From: Paraburkholderia sp. PGU19
GTDB lineage: Bacteria; Pseudomonadota; Gammaproteobacteria; Burkholderiales; Burkholderiaceae
DNA: 64,000 bases
Assembly (NCBI RefSeq): GCF_013426915.1
Contig: NZ_AP023180.1
Span: 62,001 to 126,000, forward strand
Direction: 5' to 3'
The notes beneath the pieces are model-generated. The model was not told where the DNA came from. It made no database searches and was given only the letters and a program-made list of their open reading frames with translations. Position 1 is the first letter of the stretch. Each line of letters starts with the position of its first letter. Of the stretch, positions 23,573 through 32,658 are shown one piece after another. A program made the position numbers and the translations under genes.

Positions 23573-25972
23573 ATGAGCGTAGCCGAGTATTTTTCATCGA
23601 TGGAGTACGGTCCCGCACCCGAGGACGATCAACCCGCGCGTGCATGGCTCGCGCAACATGACGCGACGTTCGGCCATTTCGTCGACGGTGGATGGCGCGC
23701 GCCCGCAGCGGGCGAACGCTTCGCGTCGCACGAACCCGCGACGGGCGAACTGCTCGCGCATATCGCGCAAGGCGATGCGGCGGATGTCGATGCCGCCGTC
23801 GCCGCCGCGCGCGCCGCGCAACCGGGTTGGCTCGCGCTGGGCGGCGCGGGCCGCGCGCGGCATCTGTATGCGTTGTCGCGGATGGTCCAGCGTCACAGCC
23901 GCCTCTTTGCCGTGCTCGAAGCACTCGACAACGGCAAGCCGATCCGCGAGACGCGCGACATCGATATTCCCCTTGTGGCAAGGCACTTTCTGCATCACGC
24001 AGGTTGGGCGCAACTGCAGGACAGCGAGTTCAAAGAGTTTGCGCCGCTCGGCGTGATCGGCCAGATCGTGCCGTGGAATTTCCCGCTGCTGATGCTCGCG
24101 TGGAAGATCGCGCCTGCCATTGCGACGGGCAATTGCGTGGTACTCAAGCCGGCTGAATACACGCCGCTGACGGCACTGCTGTTCGCCGAACTCGCGCAGC
24201 GTGCGGGCTTGCCGAAGGGCGTGCTGAACGTGGTAACGGGCGACGGACGCACGGGCGCCGCGCTCGTCGAACATGCCGGCGTCGACAAGATCGCGTTCAC
24301 GGGCTCGACGGAAGTGGGCCGCGTGATCCGCGCAGCGACGGCGGGCACGGGCAAGTCGTTGACACTGGAGTTGGGCGGCAAGTCGCCGTTCATCGTGTTC
24401 GACGACGCGGACCTCGACGGCGCAGTGGAAGGCGTCGTCGACGCGATCTGGTTCAACCAGGGCCAGGTGTGCTGCGCGGGCTCGCGTCTGCTCGTGCAGG
24501 AAGGCGTCGCCGCGCGCTTCATCGACAAGCTCAAGCGCCGCATGGCGACGCTGCGCGTTGGCCCGTCGCTCGACAAGAGCATCGATATCGGCGCGATCGT
24601 CGACAAGGTCCAACTGGAGCGCATCGAGTCGCTCGTCGAAGCGGGCCGTCTGGAAGGCTGCGAGATCTATCAGTCGACGCAAACAACGGTGCCCACGGGC
24701 GGCTGCTTCTATCCGCCGACGCTCGTCACGGGTGTCGCGCCCGCCTCGACGCTGGCGCAGGAAGAAATCTTCGGCCCCGTGCTCGTGACGATGACGTTCC
24801 GCACGCCCGACGAAGCCGTCGCGCTCGCGAACAACACGCGCTACGGGCTCGCCGCGAGCATCTGGAGCGAGACGATCGGCCGCGCACTCGATATCGCGCC
24901 GCGCCTCGCATGTGGCGTCGTGTGGGTCAATGCGACGAACCTGTTCGACGCGGCCGTCGGCTTCGGCGGCTATCGTGAGTCGGGCTATGGACGCGAAGGC
25001 GGCCGCGAAGGGATCTACGAATATGTGAAGCCGAAGGCGTGGCTCGCGCTTGGCGAGCGTCGCCCGGTGCATCGCGTGACGGACGTGTCGGCGCAAGCGC
25101 ATGAGGCTCAGCCAACCGCCGATGTGCTGGCGATCGACCGCACCGCGAAGCTCTTCATTGGCGGCAAGCAGGCACGGCCGGACAGCGGCTACACGCTGCC
25201 TGTTTATGGCGCCGATGGCGTGCTCGTCGGCGAAGTGGGCGAGGGCAATCGCAAGGACATTCGCAATGCCGTTGCGGCGGCGCGTGGCGCGCAGAAGTGG
25301 TCGCAGGCTACCGCGCACAACCGCGCCCAGGTGATCTACTACCTCGCTGAAAATCTCGCGGTGCGCGCGCATGAATTCGTGCATCAACTGGTTCGACGCA
25401 CGGGTGTCAGCGAGACGCAAGCGCGCCGCGAAGTGGACGCGTCGGTGACGCGGCTCTTCACGTACGCCGCCTGGGCCGACAAGTTCGACGGTGCTGTGCA
25501 TGCGCCGCCGCTGCGCGGCGTCGCGCTCGCGATGAACGAACCGCTCGGCGTGATCGGCATTGCGTGTCCGGATGAAGCGCCGCTGCTGTCGTTCGTCTCG
25601 CTGATTGCCCCTGCGCTCGCGATGGGCAATCGTGTGGTTGCCTTGCCGAGTTCGTCGAGTCCGCTTACAGTGACCGACTTCTATCAGATTGTGGAGACGT
25701 CGGACGTGCCTGCGGGCGTGCTCAACATCGTGACGGGCGAACGCGGCGCGCTGTTGCCGGCGCTCGCGAAGCACGACGATGTCGATGCGCTGTGGTGCTT
25801 TGGCTCCGAGAAGGATTCGGCGCTTGCCGAACGCGAATCGATTGGCAACCTGAAGCGCACGTTCGTCGATCATGGCCGCGCGTTCGACTGGTTCGACCCA
25901 TCGAGCGAAGGCCCGGCGTTTTTGCGCCATGCAACACAAGTCAAGAACATCTGGATACCGTATGGCGACTGA
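23573..25972 (+). CDS. ALDH16-like aldehyde dehydrogenase with a second, catalytically dead ALDH domain
   Basis: A 799-residue protein. Residues 1-490 form a complete aldehyde dehydrogenase: NAD-binding VVLKPAEYTPLTALL, the general-base Glu in LTLELGGKSPFIVFDDADLD and the nucleophile Cys in FNQGQVCCAGSRLLVQ. A second ALDH-like domain follows (KLFIGGKQARPDSGYTLPVY to the end) but lacks the Cys motif and the Glu motif and stops early. This architecture matches the ALDH16 family, where the second domain is non-catalytic and structural. In this operon it probably oxidises the acetaldehyde made by DeoC. I chose ATG 23573, 14 bp after the deoC stop; a TTG at 23552 overlaps deoC. Confidence 0.85.
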   Translation: MSVAEYFSSMEYGPAPEDDQPARAWLAQHDATFGHFVDGGWRAPAAGERFASHEPATGELLAHIAQGDAADVDAAVAAARAAQPGWLALGGAGRARHLYALSRMVQRHSRLFAVLEALDNGKPIRETRDIDIPLVARHFLHHAGWAQLQDSEFKEFAPLGVIGQIVPWNFPLLMLAWKIAPAIATGNCVVLKPAEYTPLTALLFAELAQRAGLPKGVLNVVTGDGRTGAALVEHAGVDKIAFTGSTEVGRVIRAATAGTGKSLTLELGGKSPFIVFDDADLDGAVEGVVDAIWFNQGQVCCAGSRLLVQEGVAARFIDKLKRRMATLRVGPSLDKSIDIGAIVDKVQLERIESLVEAGRLEGCEIYQSTQTTVPTGGCFYPPTLVTGVAPASTLAQEEIFGPVLVTMTFRTPDEAVALANNTRYGLAASIWSETIGRALDIAPRLACGVVWVNATNLFDAAVGFGGYRESGYGREGGREGIYEYVKPKAWLALGERRPVHRVTDVSAQAHEAQPTADVLAIDRTAKLFIGGKQARPDSGYTLPVYGADGVLVGEVGEGNRKDIRNAVAAARGAQKWSQATAHNRAQVIYYLAENLAVRAHEFVHQLVRRTGVSETQARREVDASVTRLFTYAAWADKFDGAVHAPPLRGVALAMNEPLGVIGIACPDEAPLLSFVSLIAPALAMGNRVVALPSSSSPLTVTDFYQIVETSDVPAGVLNIVTGERGALLPALAKHDDVDALWCFGSEKDSALAERESIGNLKRTFVDHGRAFDWFDPSSEGPAFLRHATQVKNIWIPYGD

Positions 25973-26041
25973 TCGCTTTCTGATCGCCTGACAGGGCATG
26001 ACAGAACGATAGCGCGCCAACCGAATAACGGAGGAGACAAC

Positions 26042-26506
26042 GTGCTGAAGAATCTGGACCCGCTGTTGAACGCCGATGTGCTGCACGCGCTGCGCGCGAT
26101 GGGCCACGGCGACGAAGTGGTGATTTGCGACGCGAACTTTCCGGGCGACTCGGTCGCGCGAGAGTCCGTGACGGGCAAACTGCTGCGGCTCGATGGCGTC
26201 GATGCGCCGCGCGCAATTCGCGCGCTGCTGTCGGTGCTGCCGCTCGATACGTTCGTCGACGATCCTGCCTCGCGCATGGAAGTGGTCGGCGAGCCGAACA
26301 CCATTCCCGCCGTGCAGCGCGAAGCGCAAGCCGAAGTGAACGAAGCCGAAGGGCGCAATGTGCCGTTCGTCGGCATCGAGCGCTTTGCGTTCTATGCGCG
26401 CGCGAAGAAAGCCTACTGCGTGATCGCCACGGGCGAAACGCGCGGCTACGGCTGCTTCATCTTCAAGAAGGGCGTGCTGCTCGCGCCCGACGCACCGAAG
26501 GAATGA
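26042..26506 (+). CDS. RbsD/FucU family sugar mutarotase
   Basis: A 154-residue mutarotase that interconverts anomers of the imported sugar so the kinase receives the right form. The family N-terminus MLKNLDPLLNADVLHALRAM and the conserved GHGDEVVICDANFP are clear, and the C-terminus has FYARAKKAYCVIATGETRGY. It starts with GTG after a strong GGAGGAG. It lies between the dehydrogenase and kinase genes, and its TGA overlaps an ATG of the kinase frame. In this setting the substrate is probably deoxyribose and not ribose or fucose. Confidence 0.9.
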   Translation: MLKNLDPLLNADVLHALRAMGHGDEVVICDANFPGDSVARESVTGKLLRLDGVDAPRAIRALLSVLPLDTFVDDPASRMEVVGEPNTIPAVQREAQAEVNEAEGRNVPFVGIERFAFYARAKKAYCVIATGETRGYGCFIFKKGVLLAPDAPKE

Positions 26507-26511
26507 CGACA

Positions 26512-27471
26512 ATGGCCACGCAACAGAAAGAAGGCCGCGTCGTCATTCTCGGCATCTTCGTGACAGACCTCACGTTTCGCGCGGACCGCATGCCGCTGAT
26601 CGGCGAAACGATCGCGGGCAATGCGTTCAAGATGGGGCCCGGCGGCAAGGGTTCGAACCAGGCCGTCGCGGCGGCGCGCGCCGGCGCAGATGTCGTGTTC
26701 TGCACGCGCATCGGCAATGATGCGTTCGGCCAGATTGCGCGAGCCACGTGGGACGCCGAAGGCATCACGGCGCGTGCGTCGGTGATCGACGGCGCATCGA
26801 CGGGCGCAGCACACATCTTCGTCGACGACATCACCGGCAAGAACGCGATCATCGTCGCGTCCGGCGCGGCCGCGACCATGAATGCGGGCGATGTCGACGC
26901 GATCGAAGCGGATATCGCCTCGGCGCGCGTGTTCGTCACGCAACTCGAACAGCCGGTCGGCGCAGCGAAACGCGGCCTCGAAGTCGCGCGCAAGCATGGC
27001 GTGACGACCGTGTTCAATCCCGCGCCCGCGTTGCCGCTCGATGACAGCATCTTCCCGCTGTGCGACTACATCACGCCGAACGAAACGGAGACGACCGCGT
27101 TGACGGGCATCGACGTCAGCAATGTCGACGACGCGCGCCGTGCCGCTGACGTGCTGCTGAAGAAGGGTGTGCGCAACGTGATCGTGACGCTCGGCGAAGC
27201 GGGCGCGTTGCTGCATTCGGCGGAGCAATCGGTGTTCGTGCCCGCGTTCCAGTGTGGACGTGTCGTTGAAACGGCAGGCGCGGGCGATGGCTTCACGGGC
27301 GGCTTCGCGGCGGCGCTCGCGCGCGGCGCGGATGCTGTCGAAGCGACGCGTTTCGGCTGCGCGCTGGCGGGCATTTCCGTGACGCGGCCCGGCACCGCGC
27401 CTTCGATGCCGACGCTCGCCGAAGTCAACGAAGTGCTGGCCCAGGCCGGTCATCCCGTTTCAACGCATTGA
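26512..27471 (+). CDS. PfkB-family sugar kinase, probably (deoxy)ribokinase
   Basis: A 319-residue ribokinase-type enzyme. The N-terminal GPGGKGSNQAVAAARAGADV is the substrate-binding signature, and the C-terminal ETAGAGDGFTGGFAAALARG contains the catalytic Asp and anion hole. Beside deoC it is best read as a deoxyribokinase, making deoxyribose 5-phosphate for the aldolase. I chose ATG 26512, nine bases after an AGGA; ATG 26503 overlaps the rbsD-like stop as ATGA and is the alternative. Confidence 0.9.
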   Translation: MATQQKEGRVVILGIFVTDLTFRADRMPLIGETIAGNAFKMGPGGKGSNQAVAAARAGADVVFCTRIGNDAFGQIARATWDAEGITARASVIDGASTGAAHIFVDDITGKNAIIVASGAAATMNAGDVDAIEADIASARVFVTQLEQPVGAAKRGLEVARKHGVTTVFNPAPALPLDDSIFPLCDYITPNETETTALTGIDVSNVDDARRAADVLLKKGVRNVIVTLGEAGALLHSAEQSVFVPAFQCGRVVETAGAGDGFTGGFAAALARGADAVEATRFGCALAGISVTRPGTAPSMPTLAEVNEVLAQAGHPVSTH

Positions 27472-27521
27472 GCGCGTGCGCCGCACGATGCGGCGCGCGG
27501 CATGAAGGAGTTCGTTTCGAC

Positions 27522-28541
27522 ATGAAGTCCTCGCTTTCCGCCGGCCTGTTTCGTGACCGGCAACTGAACTTTCTGCTGGCGGTGAACGTGCTCGTCGTGC
27601 TCGCCGCGACATGGATCTCGCACGGCCAGTTCGTCTCGCTCGACAACCTTCAATCGATGGGCGGCCAGTTGCCCGAACTCGGGCTGCTCGCGCTCGGCAT
27701 CATGCTGTCGATGGTGTCGGGCAACGGTGGCATCGACCTGTCGGGCGTCGGGCTCGCGAACCTGTCGGGCATGGTCGCGGCGCTGATCGTGCCGAAGTTC
27801 ATCAGCGGCGACGATTCGCCGATGCTCTATACGAGCGTGTTCTGCGCGATCGTCGTGTGCATGGGCGCCATTGGCGGGCTGGTAAACGGCGTCGTGATCG
27901 CACGTTTGCGCCTCACGCCGATTCTCTGCACGCTCGGCACGCAACTGCTGTTCACGGGTTGTGCCGTCGTGTTGAGCAACGGCGCGTCGGTACACGTCGA
28001 TTATGTCGAGCCGTTGGCGGATATCGGCAATGGCACGTGGTTCCAGGTGCCCGTTTCGTTCGTGATCTTCATTGCGGCTGTTGTGGTGCTCGGTTGGCTG
28101 CTGCGTCGCAGCCCGTTCGGCTTGCGTCTGTATCTGATGGGCACGAATCCGAAAGCCGCGTTCTACACGGGCATTCCGCGCGCGCGGATGCTGATTCTCA
28201 CGTACATGATGTGCGGCATTCTCGCGTCGCTGGCGGGGCTGATCAGCGTCACGCACACGTCGAGCGCGAAATGGGACTACGGCAATTCGTATCTGCTGAT
28301 CGCGATCCTGATCGCCGTGATGGGCGGCGTCAATCCTGCGGGCGGTTATGGCCGCATCATCTGTGTGTTCTTCGCGGCGACGGTGCTGCAGTTTCTGTCG
28401 AGCTTCTTCAATCTGCTCGGCGTATCGCAGTTCTTCGGCGATTGCGCGTGGGGTTTCCTGCTGCTGGCGTCACTCGCCTTCGCGGGCGGCGAGCGCGTGC
28501 GCGCGATCTTCGGTTTCGCGCAGCCGAATCAGAGGCGTTAG
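27522..28541 (+). CDS. Sugar ABC transporter permease (RbsC family), first of two
   Basis: A 339-residue inner-membrane permease of the BPD_transp_2 (RbsC) type with about eight to ten helices. GNGGIDLSGVGLANLSGMVA is the family signature, and PFGLRLYLMGTNPKAAFYTG is the cytoplasmic loop touching the ATPase. The start is ATG 27522 after GGAG; upstream codons are not convincing. It pairs with the second permease at 31269 to form the membrane channel of the importer. The operon order permease-binding protein-ATPase-permease is unusual but internally complete. Confidence 0.9.
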   Translation: MKSSLSAGLFRDRQLNFLLAVNVLVVLAATWISHGQFVSLDNLQSMGGQLPELGLLALGIMLSMVSGNGGIDLSGVGLANLSGMVAALIVPKFISGDDSPMLYTSVFCAIVVCMGAIGGLVNGVVIARLRLTPILCTLGTQLLFTGCAVVLSNGASVHVDYVEPLADIGNGTWFQVPVSFVIFIAAVVVLGWLLRRSPFGLRLYLMGTNPKAAFYTGIPRARMLILTYMMCGILASLAGLISVTHTSSAKWDYGNSYLLIAILIAVMGGVNPAGGYGRIICVFFAATVLQFLSSFFNLLGVSQFFGDCAWGFLLLASLAFAGGERVRAIFGFAQPNQRR

Positions 28542-28650
28542 CGCTGCAGCGATAGTTTCAGCGGACATCGGGGCCCTGGATTTCCGCGTGCATATGAAGG
28601 GGCGACACCAACTCAATGACCAAATCACTAAAGGCAACGGAGACAAACGC

Positions 28651-29655
28651 ATGAAACTGACCCGACTGAGCGCCGCCCTTGCAACCGGCGCACTCGCGCT
28701 CGGCGTGATCGCCGCCGCGCAAGCCGCGACCAATGAAACGATCGTCACGGTCGTCAAGGTCACGGGCATCAACTGGTTCAACCGGATGGACGAAGGCGTC
28801 AAGGAGTTCGCGAAGGACAACCCGGGCGTGCAGGCGTATCAGACGGGCCCGGGCCGCGCCGACGCCGCGCAGCAGCTGAAGATCATCGAAGACCTGATCG
28901 CGAAGAAAGTGACGGCCATCGCCGTCGTTCCGTACGATCCGCCGACGCTCGAACCCGCACTGAAGAAGGCGATGGATCGCGGAATCAAGGTCGTCACGCA
29001 TGAAGCCGACAACGCGAAGAACACGATGGTCGACATCGAAGCCTTCGACAACTCCGCGTATGGCGCAGGCCTGAACGAACGCCTCGCATCGTGCATGCAT
29101 CAGGACGGCAAGTGGGCCGTGCTCGTCGGCTCGCTCGGCAGCCGCTCGCAGGTGCAATGGGCTGACGGCGGCATCAACAACGCGAAGGCCAAGTACCCGA
29201 AGTTGAATCTCGTCGAGCCGAAGCTCGAAACGAACAACGACGGCGAGAAAGCCTATGAAGTCGCGAAGGAAGTGCTGCGCAAGCATCCCGACCTGAAAGG
29301 CTTCCAGGGTTCGTCGTCGCTGGACGTGATCGGCATTGGCCGCGCCGTTGAAGAAGCGGGCATGCAAGGCAAGATCTGCGTGTACGGCACGGGTCTGCCG
29401 ACGGAAGCGGGCAAATTCCTCGAAAGCGGCGCGGTGAACGGCATTGCGTTCTGGGACCCGAAGCTGGCCGGTCTGGCGATGAACAAGGTGGCGCAGATGC
29501 TGGTCGACGGCAAGACCGTGCAGAACGGCGCTGACCTCGGCATTCCGGGCTACACGAAGGTGACGGTCGAGAAGGGTCCGGGCAAGGGCATCATCGTGCG
29601 CGGCCAGGGCTGGGTGAACGTCGACAAGACGAACTACAAGCAATACAACTTCTGA
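28651..29655 (+). CDS. Sugar ABC transporter periplasmic substrate-binding protein
   Basis: A 334-residue protein with a Sec signal peptide (MKLTRLSAALATGALALGVI, cleavage probably after AQA near residue 27). The mature part is a type 1 periplasmic binding fold, with TVVKVTGINWFNRMDEGVKE at the first strand and FQGSSSLDVIGIGRAVEEAG in the second lobe, resembling LsrB/RhaS-type proteins. It delivers the sugar to the two permeases. The ATG at 28651 follows a GGAG by ten bases. Together with deoC this makes deoxyribose or a deoxynucleoside the most likely ligand, which is inference. Confidence 0.9.
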   Translation: MKLTRLSAALATGALALGVIAAAQAATNETIVTVVKVTGINWFNRMDEGVKEFAKDNPGVQAYQTGPGRADAAQQLKIIEDLIAKKVTAIAVVPYDPPTLEPALKKAMDRGIKVVTHEADNAKNTMVDIEAFDNSAYGAGLNERLASCMHQDGKWAVLVGSLGSRSQVQWADGGINNAKAKYPKLNLVEPKLETNNDGEKAYEVAKEVLRKHPDLKGFQGSSSLDVIGIGRAVEEAGMQGKICVYGTGLPTEAGKFLESGAVNGIAFWDPKLAGLAMNKVAQMLVDGKTVQNGADLGIPGYTKVTVEKGPGKGIIVRGQGWVNVDKTNYKQYNF

Positions 29656-29734
29656 TCGTGGCATCACGGCGTGCGGGCTTTCGCGAGCGGGCGCCCGCAC
29701 GCTTCGACATTCATCTGGAGCACGGCTTTTCAGC

Positions 29735-31267
29735 ATGAATCAAAACGTTTCCTCCACGCCGTTCCTGCAGGTGGTCGGCGTACACAAGCGGTTCACGGGC
29801 GTGCATGCGTTGCGCGGCGTGAGCCTGTCTTTCGAGCGCGGGCAGATCTATCACCTGCTCGGCGAAAACGGCTGCGGCAAGAGCACGCTCATCAAGATCA
29901 TCTCCGGCGCGCAGCCGCCCGATGAAGGCGAGCTGATCATCGAAGGCGTTTCGCATGCGCGGCTCTCGGCGCTCGAATCGCTCGCGGCGGGTATCGAGAC
30001 GGTCTATCAGGACTTGTCGCTGCTGCCGAACATGAGCGTCGCCGAAAACGTCGCGCTGACGTCGGAGCTAGCGGAGCACAACGGGCGTCTCACGCGCACG
30101 TTCGACCGCAAGGCGCTTGCGCGCACTGCGGCGAAAGCACTCGAAGCCGTCGGCCTGCCAGGCGATGCCGAATTCCAGTCGACGCTGATCGAACAGTTGC
30201 CGCTCGCGACGCGGCAACTCGTGGCGATTGCGCGTGCGATTGCGAGCGAAGCGAAGTTCGTCATCATGGACGAGCCGACCACGTCGCTTACGCAAAAAGA
30301 AGTGGACAACCTGATCGCCGTGCTCGCCAATCTGCGCGCGCAGGGCGTGACCGTGCTGTTCGTGAGCCACAAGCTCGACGAGTGCTATGCGATCGGCGGC
30401 GAAGTGATCGTGCTGCGCGACGGCCAGAAGATGGCGCAAGGCCCGATCGCCGATTACACGAAAACGCAGATCAGCGAGTTGATGACAGGCCGTCATCTGT
30501 CGAGCGAGCGGTATCGCGAAGGCGAAGTTGGTAAGGAAGTCGTGCTCGACGTGAAGGGCTACACGCGCGGCGCGCAGTTCCGCGATGTGTCGTTCGCGCT
30601 GCATCGCGGAGAGATTCTCGGCGTGACGGGACTGCTCGATTCGGGCCGTAACGAACTGGCGCGCGCGCTGGCGGGTGTTGCGCCGGCTGAGAGCGGCACG
30701 GTCACGCTCGAAGGCAAACGCGTTGTGTTGCGCACGCCGTCGGACGCGAAGGACCATCGGATCGGTTATGTGCCCGAAGACCGCCTGAACGAAGGGCTTT
30801 TCCTCGACAAGCCGATTCGCGACAACGTTATCACGGCGATGATTTCGAGCTTGCGCGACCGCTTTGGACAGATCGACCGGGCGCGCGCGCAGCAGCTTGC
30901 CGAGCAGACGGTAAAGGACTTGCAGATTGCGACGCCTGGCGTCGACAAGCCGGTGCAGTCGCTGTCGGGCGGCAACCAGCAGCGCGTGCTGATTGGCCGC
31001 TGGCTCGCGATCGATCCGCATGTGCTGATCCTGCATGGGCCGACTGTCGGCGTGGATGTCGGCTCGAAGGACATCATTTATCGGATCATGCAAAAGCTGT
31101 CGCAGCGGGGCATCGGCATCATCCTGATCAGCGATGACTTGCCCGAGTTGCTGCAGAACTGCGATCGTATTCTGATGATGAAGAAAGGCCGCGTGGCGAG
31201 TCAGTATCGCGCGGATCAGTTGAACGAAGCGGAGCTGTATCACGCTTTGCTGTCAGAGGCTGCATAA
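29735..31267 (+). CDS. Sugar ABC transporter ATP-binding protein, two-domain (RbsA family)
   Basis: A 510-residue ATPase with two nucleotide-binding domains. In the first, Walker A is GENGCGKST and Walker B VIMDEPTTSL, with a degenerate signature (LPLATRQLVAIARAI). In the second, the Walker A site is degenerate (GLLDSGRNELARAL) but the signature LSGGNQQRVLIGRWLA is intact. This asymmetry is normal for carbohydrate uptake ATPases. It powers the importer formed with the permeases at 27522 and 31269. The next gene begins two bases after its stop. Confidence 0.93.
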   Translation: MNQNVSSTPFLQVVGVHKRFTGVHALRGVSLSFERGQIYHLLGENGCGKSTLIKIISGAQPPDEGELIIEGVSHARLSALESLAAGIETVYQDLSLLPNMSVAENVALTSELAEHNGRLTRTFDRKALARTAAKALEAVGLPGDAEFQSTLIEQLPLATRQLVAIARAIASEAKFVIMDEPTTSLTQKEVDNLIAVLANLRAQGVTVLFVSHKLDECYAIGGEVIVLRDGQKMAQGPIADYTKTQISELMTGRHLSSERYREGEVGKEVVLDVKGYTRGAQFRDVSFALHRGEILGVTGLLDSGRNELARALAGVAPAESGTVTLEGKRVVLRTPSDAKDHRIGYVPEDRLNEGLFLDKPIRDNVITAMISSLRDRFGQIDRARAQQLAEQTVKDLQIATPGVDKPVQSLSGGNQQRVLIGRWLAIDPHVLILHGPTVGVDVGSKDIIYRIMQKLSQRGIGIILISDDLPELLQNCDRILMMKKGRVASQYRADQLNEAELYHALLSEAA

Positions 31268-31268
31268 G

Positions 31269-32315
31269 ATGTCGTCTATCATGGACCGGACCGTGACTAC
31301 CCCCAACGTCGTCGAAATCGCGCCCGAGGTGAAGCCGCATACGTGGCGCGCAAAGCTCTCGCGCAACCCGGAGTGGTTCACGGCGGCGCTGATCGTCGTG
31401 ACTTGCGTGATCGTCGGCGCGATCAATCCGCGTTTCTTTCAGCTAGCGACGCTGTTCGATCTGCTGCATTCGGCGACGACGATGTCGCTGTTCGCGCTTG
31501 GGACGCTTGTTGTGCTCGCGTCGGGTGGGATTGACGTGTCGTTCACGGCGATCGGCGCACTCACTATGTATGCGATTACCAAGGCTGTGTTTGCCTGGTG
31601 GCCGGATGCGCCGTTTGCGTTGATTCTTGTTGTCGGCGCGGTTGGTGGGGTTGTGCTTGGGGTGATCAATGGTGTGCTCGTGCACCGGTTGAAAGCACCT
31701 TCGCTGATCGTGACGATTGGCACTCAGTATCTGTATCGCGGGATTCTGCTGACGTTTATCGGCACGACGTTCTTTATGAACATTCCGCACAGCATGGATC
31801 ATTTTGGACGTATTCCGCTGTTCTTTTATCACACCGCGGATGGGTTACGGGCTGTGCTGCCGGCTTCTGTTTTGGCGCTTGTGATTGCTTCTGTTGTCAC
31901 CTGGTGGCTGCTTAATCGCACGATGATGGGGCGGGGTGTTTATGCCATGGGTGGCAGTCTGGCCATTGCCGAGCGGCTTGGTTATAACCTAAAGGCTATT
32001 CATCTTTTTGTGTTCGGTTATACGGGGATGCTCGCGGGGATTGCCGGCATTTTGCATGTGTCGAATAACCGGCTCGCGAATCCTTTTGATCTTGTAGGCA
32101 CTGAACTCGATGTGATCGCAGCGGTGATTTTGGGCGGGGCCCGGATTACTGGTGGAACAGGGACTGTTGTTGGGACTCTTCTTGGGGTTGTGCTGGTTAC
32201 GCTCATTAATAGCGTGCTTATTCTGGTTGGGGTGCCTAGTACCTGGCAGAAAGTTATTATCGGGGCGTTTATTTTGATTGCTGGGACGTTGTTTGCTTTG
32301 CAGCGGAAGGGTTGA
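31269..32315 (+). CDS. Sugar ABC transporter permease (RbsC family), second of two
   Basis: A 348-residue permease. ASGGIDVSFTAIGALTMYAI is the family signature, and GRGVYAMGGSLAIAERLGYN is the ATPase-contact loop. A GAGG lies eight bases before ATG 31269. The last third of the gene drifts to unusual codon use: by hand count 177 of 270 bases between 32041 and 32310 are G or T, against about half in the rest of the operon. The stop is followed three bases later by eight T and then repeat DNA shared with other loci. It is the last gene of the operon. Confidence 0.9.
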   Translation: MSSIMDRTVTTPNVVEIAPEVKPHTWRAKLSRNPEWFTAALIVVTCVIVGAINPRFFQLATLFDLLHSATTMSLFALGTLVVLASGGIDVSFTAIGALTMYAITKAVFAWWPDAPFALILVVGAVGGVVLGVINGVLVHRLKAPSLIVTIGTQYLYRGILLTFIGTTFFMNIPHSMDHFGRIPLFFYHTADGLRAVLPASVLALVIASVVTWWLLNRTMMGRGVYAMGGSLAIAERLGYNLKAIHLFVFGYTGMLAGIAGILHVSNNRLANPFDLVGTELDVIAAVILGGARITGGTGTVVGTLLGVVLVTLINSVLILVGVPSTWQKVIIGAFILIAGTLFALQRKG

Positions 32316-32658
32316 GGTTTTTTTTGTCTGCGACGCTGTTCGGTGTTTTGGTCTTTGCGCTGGCATCCGCGTTATGTCTTGGTGCCTTCAGGTGCCGCCA
32401 CGCACAGGGGCGACGCGTGAAGCAGGAAGGCATAGCGCGGATGCCAGCACAAAAGCCAGACCAACCAAACCGCCGCGCCGCGAAAGGCAGTACGCGCGGA
32501 TGCCAGCGCCCCGCACAGGGGCAACGCGTGAAGCAGGCTAACGCATCGCGGATGCCAGCGCAAACACGAGCAAACCAAACCATCCGCGCCACGAAGGCAA
32601 ATCGCAGATGCCCAGCGCAGAGGCAAAACCCCCCGCCCAGCGTCGCAGACAAAAAAAC
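32316..32658. repeat. Convergent-gene repeat locus with T-tract inverted repeat ends and CGCGGATGCCAGCGC modules
   Basis: The ends are a perfect inverted repeat, TTTTTTTGTCTGCGACGCTG at 32319-32338 and its complement at 32638-32657, which abuts the stop codons of both converging genes. Each end looks like half of a terminator, and the pair could form one long hairpin. Inside are at least four copies of the GCGGATGCCAGCGC module, some with the CCCGCACAGGGGCAACGCGTGAAGC module known from the large elements. No gene is seen. It appears to be a reduced relative of the elements at 7102 and 46584. Confidence 0.75.

Noticed and set aside
23594..26512. A 972-residue open frame antisense to the aldehyde dehydrogenase, and similar long antisense frames at 2345-4207, 4229-5524 and 34642-36243
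   Set aside because: High-GC coding strands routinely leave long open antisense frames. Their translations are Arg/His/Gln-rich without domain likeness.
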